Source of the DNA: Phycicoccus sonneratiae
GTDB lineage: Bacteria > Actinomycetota > Actinomycetes > Actinomycetales > Dermatophilaceae
Assembly: GCF_016887965.1 (NCBI RefSeq)
Contig: NZ_JAFDVD010000005.1
Location: forward strand, 124,001 to 188,000
Direction of reading: 5' to 3'
Length of the DNA stretch: 64,000 nt
Made by a program: the position numbers and the translations under genes. Numbering within the stretch: the first letter of the stretch is position 1; the number at the start of each line of letters is the position of its first letter. This document shows, piece after piece, positions 29,217-37,861 of the stretch. Below the pieces are notes generated by a model. That model saw nothing but the letters and a program-made list of their open reading frames with translations. It searched no databases and was not told where the DNA came from.

Positions 29217-30401
29217 ATGGACGGAATCGGTCCACTCATCGTCATCCTGCTGCTCGCGCTGTTCGCGATCATCGTGCTCGTCCGCACGGTGCGGATCGTG
29301 CCCCAGCAGACGGCGCTGATCATCGAGCGCCTCGGTCGCTACTCGCGCACCCTCGAGGGCGGCATCCACTTCCTCGTGCCGTTCGTCGACATCGTGCGCG
29401 CGAACATCGACCAGCGCGAGCAGGTCGTCTCGTTCCCGCCGCAGCCGGTCATCACGAGCGACAACCTCGTCGTCTCGATCGACACGGTCATCTACTACCA
29501 GGTGATCGACCCGAAGTCGGCGGTCTACGAGATCGCGAACTTCATCGCCGGTATCGAGCAGCTGACCGTCACGACGCTCCGCAACGTCATCGGCTCGCTC
29601 GACCTCGAGCAGACGCTGACCAGCCGTGACCAGATCAACGGCCAGCTCCGCGGCGTCCTCGACGAGGCGACCGGCAAGTGGGGCATCCGCGTCAACCGCG
29701 TCGAGCTCAAGGCCATCGACCCGCCGGCCTCGGTCCAGGAGTCGATGGAGAAGCAGATGAAGGCCGAGCGCGACCGCCGCGCCGCCATCCTCAACGCCGA
29801 GGGCATCAAGGCCAGCCAGATCCTCACCGCCGAGGGCGAGAAGCAGAGCCAGATCCTGCGGGCCGAGGGCTCGGCGCAGGCCCGCATCCTCGAGGCCCAG
29901 GGCCAGGCGCGCGCCATCCAGCAGGTCTTCGACGCGATCCACCGCGGCAAGCCGACCCAGAAGCTGCTCGCCTACCAGTACCTCCAGGTGCTGCCCCAGA
30001 TCGCCCGCGGCGACTCCAACAAGATGTGGATCATCCCCAGCGAGCTCACCGACGCCCTCCGCGGCATCGGCGGGGCGCTCGGCGCGACGAAGCCCTCGGG
30101 CGACGGTGGCGACGACGAGTGGGTCGACCCGGGCGAGATGCTCGGCAACGCCTTCGAGGAGACCACTCTCGAGGACCCGAAGGAGGCCCTCGAGCGGGCC
30201 CGCGGGCAGGCGGCGCAGTCGAGCAAGGAGGCCGAGGAACACGCCCAGCCGGCCTCGCGGGTCCAGCCGCCGATCACTCCCGGTGCCGACGCGGTCCCGC
30301 CGCGGCAGGCGCCGGCCGCGCCGCCGGTCGCGCCGCCCGCGCCGACCGAGCCCGTGGCACCTCCCGCGCCGCCCACCGAGCCGCCGCCGGCCCAGCCCTG
30401 A
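29217..30401 (+). CDS. SPFH/stomatin-like membrane protein (QmcA type)
   Basis: A 394-residue SPFH protein. One N-terminal membrane segment (about 4-26) is followed by the SPFH/band-7 domain (RIVPQQTALIIERLGRYSRT, IDTVIYYQVIDPK). A long coiled coil comes next with QMKAERDRRAAILNAEG and repeated AEGEKQSQILRAEGSAQA, and then a Pro/Ala-rich tail. It should form large membrane-associated cages with NfeD. The genes are co-directional with no promoter between them. Confidence 0.9.
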   Translation: MDGIGPLIVILLLALFAIIVLVRTVRIVPQQTALIIERLGRYSRTLEGGIHFLVPFVDIVRANIDQREQVVSFPPQPVITSDNLVVSIDTVIYYQVIDPKSAVYEIANFIAGIEQLTVTTLRNVIGSLDLEQTLTSRDQINGQLRGVLDEATGKWGIRVNRVELKAIDPPASVQESMEKQMKAERDRRAAILNAEGIKASQILTAEGEKQSQILRAEGSAQARILEAQGQARAIQQVFDAIHRGKPTQKLLAYQYLQVLPQIARGDSNKMWIIPSELTDALRGIGGALGATKPSGDGGDDEWVDPGEMLGNAFEETTLEDPKEALERARGQAAQSSKEAEEHAQPASRVQPPITPGADAVPPRQAPAAPPVAPPAPTEPVAPPAPPTEPPPAQP

Positions 30402-30411
30402 CCCCGGGGCC

Positions 30412-30738
30412 TCAGGCCTCCTCGAGGACGGCCTCGAGGAGGCCGGGGAAGCGGGCGTCGAGCTCGGCCCGGCGCAGGGTGACGACGCGATGGCGCCCCG
30501 AAGGCTCGTTGCGGACGAGCCCGGCCTCGCGCAGCGTGCGCAGGTGGTGCGAGAACGTCGACTTCGGCACGTCCGGGTCGGTCTCCCGGCACTCCTCGAC
30601 CGTGCGCGGGCCGTCCGCGGCCAGCTCGCGCACGAGGGCGAGGCGGGAGGGGTCGCTGAGCGCGAAGAGCACGGTCGGCAGGGCGACCCCCGCGAGGTCG
30701 GGGTGCTCCATGAGGCGGGGTGACCGCGGACGGGACAA
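30412..30738 (-). CDS. ArsR-family winged-helix repressor
   Basis: A 108-residue ArsR/SmtB-type regulator: ALSDPSRLALVRELA, then recognition helix STFSHHLRTLREAGLVRNE and the wing GRHRVVTLRR. No paired-Cys metal site (CxC) is present, so the signal may not be a metal. A TTG start at 30738 is proposed because AAAGGAG (complement of 30747-30753) lies eight bases upstream. The first ATG, at 30711, lacks a ribosome site, and longer in-frame starts also exist. It is divergent from an MFS exporter, its probable target. Confidence 0.8.
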   Translation of the reverse strand: MSRPRSPRLMEHPDLAGVALPTVLFALSDPSRLALVRELAADGPRTVEECRETDPDVPKSTFSHHLRTLREAGLVRNEPSGRHRVVTLRRAELDARFPGLLEAVLEEA

Positions 30739-30801
30739 CGGTTCGACTCCTTTGGAATAGTGCATGGGGTGCACCGGTTGCAACCGCTCGTACGGTTCGA
30801 C
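30738..30801. promoter_or_regulatory. Candidate operators between ArsR and MFS genes
   Basis: The 83-base divergent gap holds an exact 10-bp direct repeat, acggttcgac, at 30738-30747 and 30792-30801. The similarity continues for ten more bases with mismatches, both ending in ggaa. Between them lies a perfect 12-bp palindrome, cggttgcaaccg, at 30775-30786. The first repeat overlaps the ArsR ribosome site and start codon. This arrangement suits autoregulation and control of the MFS gene by the ArsR protein. Confidence 0.5.
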
Positions 30802-30821
30802 CATTCCGGAACGGAGCACCC

Positions 30822-32072
30822 ATGGTCCCGCGCCTCACCCCGCCCGTCGCGTTCGTCGTCGTCGGTGCGACCCTCGGCACCGTCCTCGCCGCGGCGAGCG
30901 CGCCGAGCCCCCTGTACCCCGCGTACCAGCAGGCGTTCGGGTTCTCGGCGGCCACGCTCACCGTCGTCTTCGCGGTGTACGTGCTCGCCCTCCTCTGGGC
31001 GCTGCTCGTCGTCGGGCGGCTCAGCGACCACCTCGGTCGTCGGCCGGTCCTCGCCGCCGCCCTCGTGCTGCTGCTCGGGAGCCTGGGCCTGTTCCTCACC
31101 GCCGACGACACCTCGACCCTCCTCCTCGCGCGCGTGGTCCAGGGGCTGGCGACGGGCACGGCGACCGCGGTCCTCGGCGCCTACCTTCTCGACCTCCAGC
31201 GCTACGGCACCCAGCGGGGCTCGCTCGTCAACGGCGTGGCGCCCACCGCCGGGCTGGCCGTGGGCGGGCTGCTCGCCGGCGTGCTCGCGCAGTACGCCCC
31301 ACTCCCGCTGCGGACGGTCTACTCCGTGCTGGCCGTCGTCGTCGCCGGGCTGCTGCTCGCCGTCCCGAGCCTGCCCGAGACCGCACCGCGACGCCCCGGC
31401 GCGCTGGGCTCGTTGCGTCCCGTGCTCGCGGTGCCCGGTGCCGCCCGCCGCGTGTTCGCCCGCTCGGTCCCGGCCATGGTGTCGACCTGGTCGCTCGGCG
31501 GGCTGATGCTCTCGGTCAGCGGCTCCGTCCTCGCCACCCGCTTCGGGGTGACCGACCACGCGGTGTCCGGGCTCGTCATCGGCGCCTTCAGCGGTGCCGG
31601 GGCCCTCGCCTCGTTCCTCGCCCGGGGGCTGACGTCGCCGGTCCTCACGCGGGCCGGCCTCTCGGTGCTCGTCGTCGGCCTGGTCGGCTTCACCGGCGCC
31701 CTCGCGGCGACCTCGCTGCCGCTGCTCGCCGTCGCGGTCGTCGTGGCCGGTGCGGGCTTCGGGACCTCCTTCCTCGGGATGCTCCGGGCGCTCAGCGCGC
31801 TGGCCCAGCCGCACGAGCGGTCCGCCCTGATGTCGGCGGTCTACACGGTCAGCTACCTCGCCTTCTCGGTGCCGGCCGTCGTCGCCGGCGTCGTCGCGGG
31901 GCGGATTGGGCTGTCCCGGACCGTCCTCGGCTACGCCGCCCTCGTCGCGGTCCTGGCGGCGGGTGCGCTGGCCGCCGAGCTGCTCCCCGGCTCCCGTCGG
32001 GCCGGCCCGACCGTCCCGGCGGCACCCGCTCGCGTGCCGGCGGCGACCGGGTGCGGCGCGGGGCGGTCCTGA
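30822..32072 (+). CDS. MFS efflux transporter
   Basis: A 416-residue protein with about 12 membrane segments. The MFS loop motif GRLSDHLGRRPVL lies between helices 2 and 3, and motif LARVVQGLATGTATAVLGAYL lies over helices 4-5. It resembles drug/sugar efflux pumps. Its substrate may be the same compound sensed by the divergent ArsR protein. The ATG is preceded by an acggagcacc ribosome site. Confidence 0.87.
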   Translation: MVPRLTPPVAFVVVGATLGTVLAAASAPSPLYPAYQQAFGFSAATLTVVFAVYVLALLWALLVVGRLSDHLGRRPVLAAALVLLLGSLGLFLTADDTSTLLLARVVQGLATGTATAVLGAYLLDLQRYGTQRGSLVNGVAPTAGLAVGGLLAGVLAQYAPLPLRTVYSVLAVVVAGLLLAVPSLPETAPRRPGALGSLRPVLAVPGAARRVFARSVPAMVSTWSLGGLMLSVSGSVLATRFGVTDHAVSGLVIGAFSGAGALASFLARGLTSPVLTRAGLSVLVVGLVGFTGALAATSLPLLAVAVVVAGAGFGTSFLGMLRALSALAQPHERSALMSAVYTVSYLAFSVPAVVAGVVAGRIGLSRTVLGYAALVAVLAAGALAAELLPGSRRAGPTVPAAPARVPAATGCGAGRS

Positions 32073-32080
32073 CCCGCCAC

Positions 32081-32086
32081 TAGGGT
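32081..32086 (+). promoter_or_regulatory. -10 box of the TSUP gene (leaderless)
   Basis: TAGGGT ends six bases before the GTG at 32093, so the transporter may have its own promoter right after the MFS stop. Confidence 0.48.
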
Positions 32087-32092
32087 GACGGG

Positions 32093-32866
32093 GTGTCCGT
32101 CGGTGAAGCGCTGCTCGTCGTCCTCGCGGGCGTGGGGGCGGGCACCATCAACACCATCGTCGGGTCGGGGACGCTCATCACCTTCCCGACCCTCCTGCTC
32201 CTCGGCGTCCCGCCGGTGACGGCGAACATCTCGAACAACCTCGGGCTGGTGCCCGGCAGCATCACCGGGTCGGTCGGCTACCGGCGCGAGCTGCGGGGGA
32301 TGGGCCCCGACCTGCGCCGCTACGTGCCGATGTCGCTGCTCGGCGGGGTGACGGGCGCGGGACTCCTGCTCGTCCTCGACCCCGACCTGTTCCGGACGAT
32401 CGTCCCGGTGCTCATCGTCGTCGGCATCCTCCTCGTCGCCCTCGGCCCGCGGATCAACGCCTGGACGGCCCGTCGCCGCGAGGTCGCGGAGGGCGCCGGC
32501 TCCGGGCGCCGCGTCGCGATGCAGGCCGGCGTGCTCGGGGCAGGGGTCTACGGCGGGTACTTCGGTGCCGCGCAGGGGATCATCCTCATGGGCATCCTCG
32601 GCGCGCTGTCGGGCGAGTCCCTGCAGCGGCTCAACGGGCTGAAGAACGTCCTCGCGTCGGTGGTCAACACCGTCGCGTCGGTCGTCTTCCTCGTCGTCGC
32701 CCCCGAGCGGGTCGACTGGCTCGTCGTGCTCCTCATCGCCGTCGGGTCCACGCTCGGCGGGGTCATCGGCTCCACGGTGGGCCGCCGGTTGCCGGCCCCG
32801 GTGCTGCGCACCCTCATCGTCGTCGTCGGTGTCGTCGCGGTGACCAAGCTGGTGGCCTTCCCGTGA
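32093..32866 (+). CDS. TSUP (TauE/SafE) family membrane transporter
   Basis: A 257-residue protein with about eight membrane segments. The family-typical repeats are GAGTINTIVGSGTLITFPTLL (split by a turn) near the N-terminus and GAGVYGGYFGAAQGIILM in the second half. TSUP proteins export sulfite, sulfonates or related organic anions. The substrate here is unknown. The stop overlaps the GTG of the methyltransferase gene (GTGA). Confidence 0.85.
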   Translation: MSVGEALLVVLAGVGAGTINTIVGSGTLITFPTLLLLGVPPVTANISNNLGLVPGSITGSVGYRRELRGMGPDLRRYVPMSLLGGVTGAGLLLVLDPDLFRTIVPVLIVVGILLVALGPRINAWTARRREVAEGAGSGRRVAMQAGVLGAGVYGGYFGAAQGIILMGILGALSGESLQRLNGLKNVLASVVNTVASVVFLVVAPERVDWLVVLLIAVGSTLGGVIGSTVGRRLPAPVLRTLIVVVGVVAVTKLVAFP

Positions 32867-33678
32867 GCGTCGAGCGCATCACCGACGAGCGCGACCCGCG
32901 CCTCGAGGACTACGTGGCGCTCACCGACGTCGCCCTGCGGCGCCGGCTCGAGCCGGAGGGCGGCCTGTACGTCGCGGAGTCCGAGAAGGTCATCCGGCGC
33001 GCCCTCGCCGCCGGCCACCGCCCGCGTTCGTACCTCATGGCCGAGCGCTGGCTCACCGACCTCGCCGACGTCGTCGCCGACGCCGAGCGGGACGGCGTTC
33101 CCGTCTTCGTCGGGGCGCACGACGTCATCGAGCGGCTCACCGGCTTCCACCTCCACCGCGGGGCCCTGGCCGCGATGCACCGGCCGACCTTGCCCCCGCT
33201 CGCCGAGGTGCTCGCGGACGCCCGTCGGGTGCTCGTCCTCGAGGACGTCGTCGACCACACGAACGTCGGCGCGGTCTTCCGCTCCGCCGCCGCGCTCGGC
33301 ACCGACGCCGTGCTCGTGACGCCCCGGTGCGCCGACCCGCTCTACCGGCGCGCCGTCCGGGTGTCCATGGGCACCGTCTTCCAGGTGCCGTGGACCCGCA
33401 TCGAGCCGTGGCCGGGCGGTGTCGAGGACCTCCGGGGGCTCGGCTTCCACGTGGCCGCCCTCGCCCTGACCAAGGACTCCGTCGGCCTCGACGAGCTCGC
33501 GGCCGACCCCCCGGAGCGGCTGGCCCTCGTGCTCGGCACGGAGGGCGACGGGCTGACCCGTCGGACGGTCGCCGCGGTCGACTCCGTCGTGCGCATCCCG
33601 ATGGCCGGGGGAGTGGACTCCCTCAACGTCGCGGCCGCCGGGGCGGTCGCCGCCTGGGCGCTGCGCCCACGCGGCTGA
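32863..33678 (+). CDS. SpoU/TrmH-family RNA 2'-O-methyltransferase
   Basis: A 271-residue SPOUT methyltransferase. The N-terminal substrate-binding region has YVAESEKVIRRALAAGHRPRS. The SPOUT core carries three motifs: LVLEDVVDHTNVGAVFRSAA (motif 1), LALVLGTEGDGLTRRTV (motif 2) and IPMAGGVDSLNVAAAGAV (motif 3). The target is rRNA or tRNA, not decidable by eye. It is coupled to the TSUP gene by a four-base overlap. Confidence 0.9.
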   Translation: MSVERITDERDPRLEDYVALTDVALRRRLEPEGGLYVAESEKVIRRALAAGHRPRSYLMAERWLTDLADVVADAERDGVPVFVGAHDVIERLTGFHLHRGALAAMHRPTLPPLAEVLADARRVLVLEDVVDHTNVGAVFRSAAALGTDAVLVTPRCADPLYRRAVRVSMGTVFQVPWTRIEPWPGGVEDLRGLGFHVAALALTKDSVGLDELAADPPERLALVLGTEGDGLTRRTVAAVDSVVRIPMAGGVDSLNVAAAGAVAAWALRPRG

Positions 33679-33793
33679 TCCGTCGGCGACGACCATCTGA
33701 TCCAGAGGTCATCCGTCCGGCCATACTTCGGTTTCCGTGCCGACAACGGTGTCAATGGTGCGGTTACGGTGGGAAAGACCTGAAGGAGACGTC

Positions 33794-34504
33794 ATGACCC
33801 GCCAGACCGCGCTCGTCGTCGAGGACTCGCCCGAGTTCTCCCGCATCGCCTCCACGCTGCTCGCCAACGAGGGGTTCCGCGTCGTCACCGCGACGACCGG
33901 CGACCAGGGGGTCGAGGCGGCCCGCAAGCACGCCCCCGAGCTCGTCCTCCTCGACGTGACGCTGCCCGGCCTCGACGGCATCGAGGTCTGCCGGCAGATC
34001 CGTGAGTTCTCCGACTGCTACGTCGTCATGGTCACCGGCCGCACCGACGAGCTCGACCGGGTCCTCGGCCTGACGATGGGCGCCGACGACTACGTCACCA
34101 AGCCGTTCTCGCCGCGCGAGCTGACCGCACGGATCCGGGCGATGCGCCGCCGGCCCCGGGTCAGCCCCGACCCCGAGGTGCGCTCCTTCGGTCGGCTGAC
34201 GCTCGACCCCGTGGCGCGCGAGGTCCTCGTCGAGGACGAGGTCGTCGAGCTGACCCGCATCGAGTACGACCTCCTCGACACCCTGACCGCCTCGCCGCGG
34301 CGCACCTTCACCCGCACCCAGCTCATGGACGCGGTGTGGGGCGGCGACTGGGTCGGGGACGACCACGTCATCGTCGTGCACCTGGCCAACCTGCGCCGCA
34401 AGCTCGGCGAGAACGCCGACCGCAAGGGCTTCATCCGCACCGTCCGCGGCTTCGGCTACCGGTTCGAGCCGGTCGCCGCCCACGAGCCGGCCTACAGCGT
34501 CTGA
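33794..34504 (+). CDS. OmpR/PhoB-type response regulator
   Basis: A 236-residue regulator. The receiver domain (1-~118) has acidic pair E10/D11, phospho-acceptor D54 (LVLLDVTLPG), VTGRTDE and the YVTKPF lysine. The winged-helix effector (about 130-228) has LTRIEYDLLDTL and the recognition helix VIVVHLANLRRKLGE with FIRTVRGFGYRFEP. A tgaaggagacgtc ribosome site precedes the ATG. It lies just upstream of the Hpt and hybrid-kinase genes, its likely phosphorelay partners. A TACGGT at 33765-33770 could be its -10 box. Confidence 0.93.
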   Translation: MTRQTALVVEDSPEFSRIASTLLANEGFRVVTATTGDQGVEAARKHAPELVLLDVTLPGLDGIEVCRQIREFSDCYVVMVTGRTDELDRVLGLTMGADDYVTKPFSPRELTARIRAMRRRPRVSPDPEVRSFGRLTLDPVAREVLVEDEVVELTRIEYDLLDTLTASPRRTFTRTQLMDAVWGGDWVGDDHVIVVHLANLRRKLGENADRKGFIRTVRGFGYRFEPVAAHEPAYSV

Positions 34505-34527
34505 GGCCTGCCGTGCGGTCCCACGAG

Positions 34528-34890
34528 TCAGCGAGCCGGGCGGTGGCCGGCCAGCCAGTCGCGCAGCGCGACCTCGGCCGGTCCGGTGCGCGCCAGCACG
34601 GCGTCGACGAGCTCGGCGACGTCCGGCTCGGACGCCCGGCCGGCGGCCTCGAGGGCGGCGCAGCGCGCGGAGAGGTCGCCGAGCCCGAGCAGGGCACTGG
34701 CCGACTTCAGGCTGTGCGCGGCCCGCACCGTGTCCTCCCGAAGACCCCCACGGGCCGCCTCCAGGGCGCCGACCCGCTCGGGGAGCGCCTCGAGGTAGAC
34801 CTCGACGACGTCGGCCGCCAGGGCCTCGTCACCCAGCTGCTCGACGAGCCCCGACAGGTCGGGCTCGCGCCCCTCGTCACCGGCGACCAT
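34528..34890 (-). CDS. Hpt (histidine phosphotransfer) domain protein
   Basis: About 120 residues, all-helical, a single Hpt domain. The phospho-acceptor is H59 in RAAHSLKSASALLG, with the usual K62 following. The family pattern VYLEALPERVGALEAA lies before it. The ATG at 34890 is preferred because of a gggaggtggaggcg ribosome site; an ATG at 34923 would add 11 residues. It lies on the opposite strand between the response regulator and the hybrid kinase, so it could shuttle phosphate from the kinase receiver (D684) to the regulator (D54). Confidence 0.85.
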   Translation of the reverse strand: MVAGDEGREPDLSGLVEQLGDEALAADVVEVYLEALPERVGALEAARGGLREDTVRAAHSLKSASALLGLGDLSARCAALEAAGRASEPDVAELVDAVLARTGPAEVALRDWLAGHRPAR

Positions 34891-34964
34891 CGCCTCCACC
34901 TCCCACCACGTCCGGGTCGTCATCGTAGGGCGCCCGTCCACCCCACCCCGAGAAGGACCCCCGC

Positions 34965-35588
34965 ATGAGCACCACCCCGTCCCGCCGGCGCACCGCACCG
35001 GCCCTCGTGGCGGCCGCCGCCGTCGCCCTGCTCGCCCTCACCGGCTGCGCGTCCGGTCAGGCGGCGGCCCGCTCCGGCCCGGCCGGCAGCGCCGCGCCGT
35101 CGGCCTCGCCGACCGGCTACACCGTCGTCGCCCAGCCCACGCTGCGTCCCGGTGACCCGCTCCCGGAACCGACCGGCACGGTCGTGCTCACGGTGTCCGG
35201 GGAGCTCGCCGGCGGCAAGGCCGTGCACCTCGACCTCGCGACCATCGAGAAGATGGGTCTGGTCGAGTACTCGGTCGACGACAAGCAGGCCGAGGGCCAC
35301 CGGGTGACCTTCCGGGGCGTCCTGCTGCGCAGCCTGCTCGACACCGTCGGGGCCACGGGCGGGACCACGCTCCACACGACGGCCATCAACGACTACGCCG
35401 TGGACATCCCGATGTCCGACGTCGACCAGTACCCCGTGATGCTCGCGACGAGCGTCGACGGCCAGCGCATGACCGTCGAGCGCTACGGGCCGACCCGCGT
35501 GGTGTACCCGACCGACTCCTTCGACCTCGACCCCGTCACCTACGACCCGCGCTGGATCTGGCAGCTGAAGAGCCTCGAGGTCGAGTGA
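34965..35588 (+). CDS. Lipoprotein with SUOX-fold-like (oxidoreductase molybdopterin-like) domain
   Basis: A 207-residue exported protein. The signal peptide ends in lipobox LTGC with lipidated C28, and a Ser/Ala/Pro linker follows. The rest resembles the small sulfite-oxidase-fold proteins found beside sensor kinases: GTVVLTVSGELAGGKAVHLD, VTFRGVLLRSLLDTVGA, AINDYAVDIPMSDVDQYPVML. The cofactor-binding Cys of true molybdoenzymes is not evident, so it may be a ligand-binding domain rather than an enzyme. It ends one base before the hybrid kinase start, suggesting it feeds the signal to that kinase. Confidence 0.72.
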   Translation: MSTTPSRRRTAPALVAAAAVALLALTGCASGQAAARSGPAGSAAPSASPTGYTVVAQPTLRPGDPLPEPTGTVVLTVSGELAGGKAVHLDLATIEKMGLVEYSVDDKQAEGHRVTFRGVLLRSLLDTVGATGGTTLHTTAINDYAVDIPMSDVDQYPVMLATSVDGQRMTVERYGPTRVVYPTDSFDLDPVTYDPRWIWQLKSLEVE

Positions 35589-35589
35589 C

Positions 35590-37854
35590 GTGCGTGGCCT
35601 CTGGGCGGTCGAGGAGGGCCGGCGCCGCATCCTCGTGGCGCTCGTCATCCCGGCGTTGCTGGCCCTCGCCGGCACGGTGGCGCTCAGCGCGCTGACCATC
35701 AACGCCACCGGCGCCCTGAGTGACAACGTCCGGCTGACCCAGGACCTCGTCGACGGCAACGTCCGCACTCTCAGCCAGGTGCAGCGCGAGCTGCTCCGGC
35801 TCGAGGCGGCCCTCGAGGACGGCGACCCCCACCCCGACCGCATCGACCTCGCCCGCCAGCTCGCCGGGCAGCGGATCCAGGAGGGAACCCTCGACTACCA
35901 GGGCCGCACCCTCGGTGACACCGGGCTGCTCGACCGGTCCCGCGCCCTGGCCGCCGACTGGCGCGCCGACCTCGACCCAGCGGTGCGGGCCGTCGTCGCG
36001 GACCCGGCGACGCTGACCCACGCCCGCCAGGAGCAACTCGCCGGCCAGGTGCGCGCGCTCGAGCTCGGGTACAACAGCCTCGTCTCCGAGGCCGAGCACG
36101 TCCGCAAGCGCGACGCCGCCGAGGCCAACGCCGCCACCGACCACCTCGTCCGCAACACCCGGTGGCTGCTCGGCGGGCTGGTCTTCACCCTCTTCGCGCT
36201 CGTCGGCCTCGTCGGGGGGATGGTCCACGTCCTCTACGCCGCGCGCCGGGCGCAGCTGGTGCAGACGGCGCGGCTGCGCGCGGCCCGGGCCCAGCTGCAG
36301 CGGCACTCGGTCGCCGTCCAGACGACCGACAACCTCGTCGTCGTCACCGACGCCGACGCCCGCATCGAGTGGGTCAACCCCGCCTTCACCCGGCACACCG
36401 GCTACACCCTCGCCGAGGTCGAGGGCGAGAGCCCGGGCGAGCTGCTCACCGGCCCCGACACCGACCAGCGGACCGTCGCCTTCATGCGCGAGAAGATCGC
36501 CGCGCGGGAGCCGTTCACGAGCGAGGTCCTCAACTACGACAAGGCCGGGGAGCCGTACTGGATCGCCCTCGAGGTGCGGCCGATCGTCGACAACGACGAG
36601 GTCACCGGGTTCGTCGCGGTCCAGACCGACATCACCAAGAGGCGGGCCACCGAGGACGCGCTGCGCCGGGCCAAGGAGACCGCCGAGGAGACCGCGGACG
36701 CCAAGCAGCGCTTCCTCGCGAGCATGAGCCACGAGATCCGGACGCCGCTCAACGCCGTCCTCGGGCTCACCGAGCTGCTCCTCGACACCGAGCTGGCCCC
36801 CGAGCAGCGGCAGTACGTGCAGACCGCCCACCAGAGCGGCCGCCACCTGCTCGCGATCGTCAACGACATCCTCGACTTCAGCGCCCTCGAGAGCGGCAAG
36901 GTCGAGACCGAGTCGACCTCTGCGGACGTGCGGGAGACGCTGGCCGACGTCTGCGCGATGCTCCAGCCCAAGGCCGACCGGGCCGGGCTGACCCTCACGT
37001 GGGAGGCACCCGCCGAGGTGCCGCAGCTCGTCTGCACCGACGTCACCCGGTTCCGCCAGGTGCTCATCAACCTCGTGAGCAACGGTCTGAAGTTCACCGA
37101 CACCGGGGGAGTGCGGGTCGTCGCCGCCTACCGGGCCGACGACCTCCCGGCCGACGCCGACGGCCTGCTCGGCGGCCGGCTCGTCGTCGAGGTCCACGAC
37201 ACCGGGATGGGCATCCCCGCCGACCGCCTCGAGCGGATCTTCAGCCCCTTCGCCCAGGGCGACGCGTCGACGACGCGCACGCACGGCGGCACCGGCCTCG
37301 GGCTCGCGATCTGCACCCGGATCGCCGCCCGGCTCGGTGGCGCACTCGACGTCCGGTCGACGCCCGGAGTGGGATCGGTGTTCACCATCAGCCTGCCGGT
37401 GCGCACCTGCCCCGTGGCGAGTGCCGGTGCGGGCACCGGGACCCCGGCGCGGGCCGACGCCGGCCACGTCGTCGACGGTGCCGGTGCGCTGGCCGTCCTC
37501 CTCGCCGAGGACGACCCGGTGAACCGCATGGTGGCCCTGCACATGCTGCGCCGGCTCGGGGTCGAGGCGGATGTGGCGACCGACGGGGTCGAGGCCGTCG
37601 AGGCCACGGCGCTGCGCGACTACGACGTCGTGCTCATGGACGTCAACATGCCGAACCTCGACGGGGTCGGCGCGACCCGGGCGCTCCGGGAGCGCGGTGG
37701 CCGGCAGCCGCACGTCGTCGCGCTCACCGCCAACGCCGCCGAGGGCGACCGGGAGGCGCTGCTCGCGACGGGGATGGACGCCTACCTCAGCAAGCCGTAC
37801 ACGCTGGCCGACCTCGAGCGGGTGCTCGCGGCCCCCCGGGCCCTCGTGGTCTGA
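35590..37854 (+). CDS. Hybrid histidine kinase with PAS and receiver domains
   Basis: A 754-residue membrane sensor. TM1 is about 13-36, an external helical domain spans about 40-190, and TM2 is about 193-215. A PAS domain follows (about 236-350, NLVVVTDADARIEWVNPAF, ending VQTDITKRR). HisKA has H381 (FLASMSHEIRTPLN). HATPase_c has N498 (NLVSNGLKFTDTG), VHDTGMGIP and GGTGLGLAI. The C-terminal receiver has D684 (VLMDVNMPNLDG) and K735 (YLSKPY). A hybrid kinase needs an Hpt step; the Hpt gene next door supplies it. The GTG start is one base after the lipoprotein stop. Confidence 0.93.
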   Translation: MRGLWAVEEGRRRILVALVIPALLALAGTVALSALTINATGALSDNVRLTQDLVDGNVRTLSQVQRELLRLEAALEDGDPHPDRIDLARQLAGQRIQEGTLDYQGRTLGDTGLLDRSRALAADWRADLDPAVRAVVADPATLTHARQEQLAGQVRALELGYNSLVSEAEHVRKRDAAEANAATDHLVRNTRWLLGGLVFTLFALVGLVGGMVHVLYAARRAQLVQTARLRAARAQLQRHSVAVQTTDNLVVVTDADARIEWVNPAFTRHTGYTLAEVEGESPGELLTGPDTDQRTVAFMREKIAAREPFTSEVLNYDKAGEPYWIALEVRPIVDNDEVTGFVAVQTDITKRRATEDALRRAKETAEETADAKQRFLASMSHEIRTPLNAVLGLTELLLDTELAPEQRQYVQTAHQSGRHLLAIVNDILDFSALESGKVETESTSADVRETLADVCAMLQPKADRAGLTLTWEAPAEVPQLVCTDVTRFRQVLINLVSNGLKFTDTGGVRVVAAYRADDLPADADGLLGGRLVVEVHDTGMGIPADRLERIFSPFAQGDASTTRTHGGTGLGLAICTRIAARLGGALDVRSTPGVGSVFTISLPVRTCPVASAGAGTGTPARADAGHVVDGAGALAVLLAEDDPVNRMVALHMLRRLGVEADVATDGVEAVEATALRDYDVVLMDVNMPNLDGVGATRALRERGGRQPHVVALTANAAEGDREALLATGMDAYLSKPYTLADLERVLAAPRALVV

Positions 37855-37861
37855 GGACGGG

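Noticed and set aside
28617-31814. A minus-strand open frame of over 1000 codons
   Set aside because: It runs antisense to nfeD, the SPFH gene and the MFS gene, which have clear domains. The low-complexity Arg/Gly/Glu translation is what high-GC DNA gives on the opposite strand.
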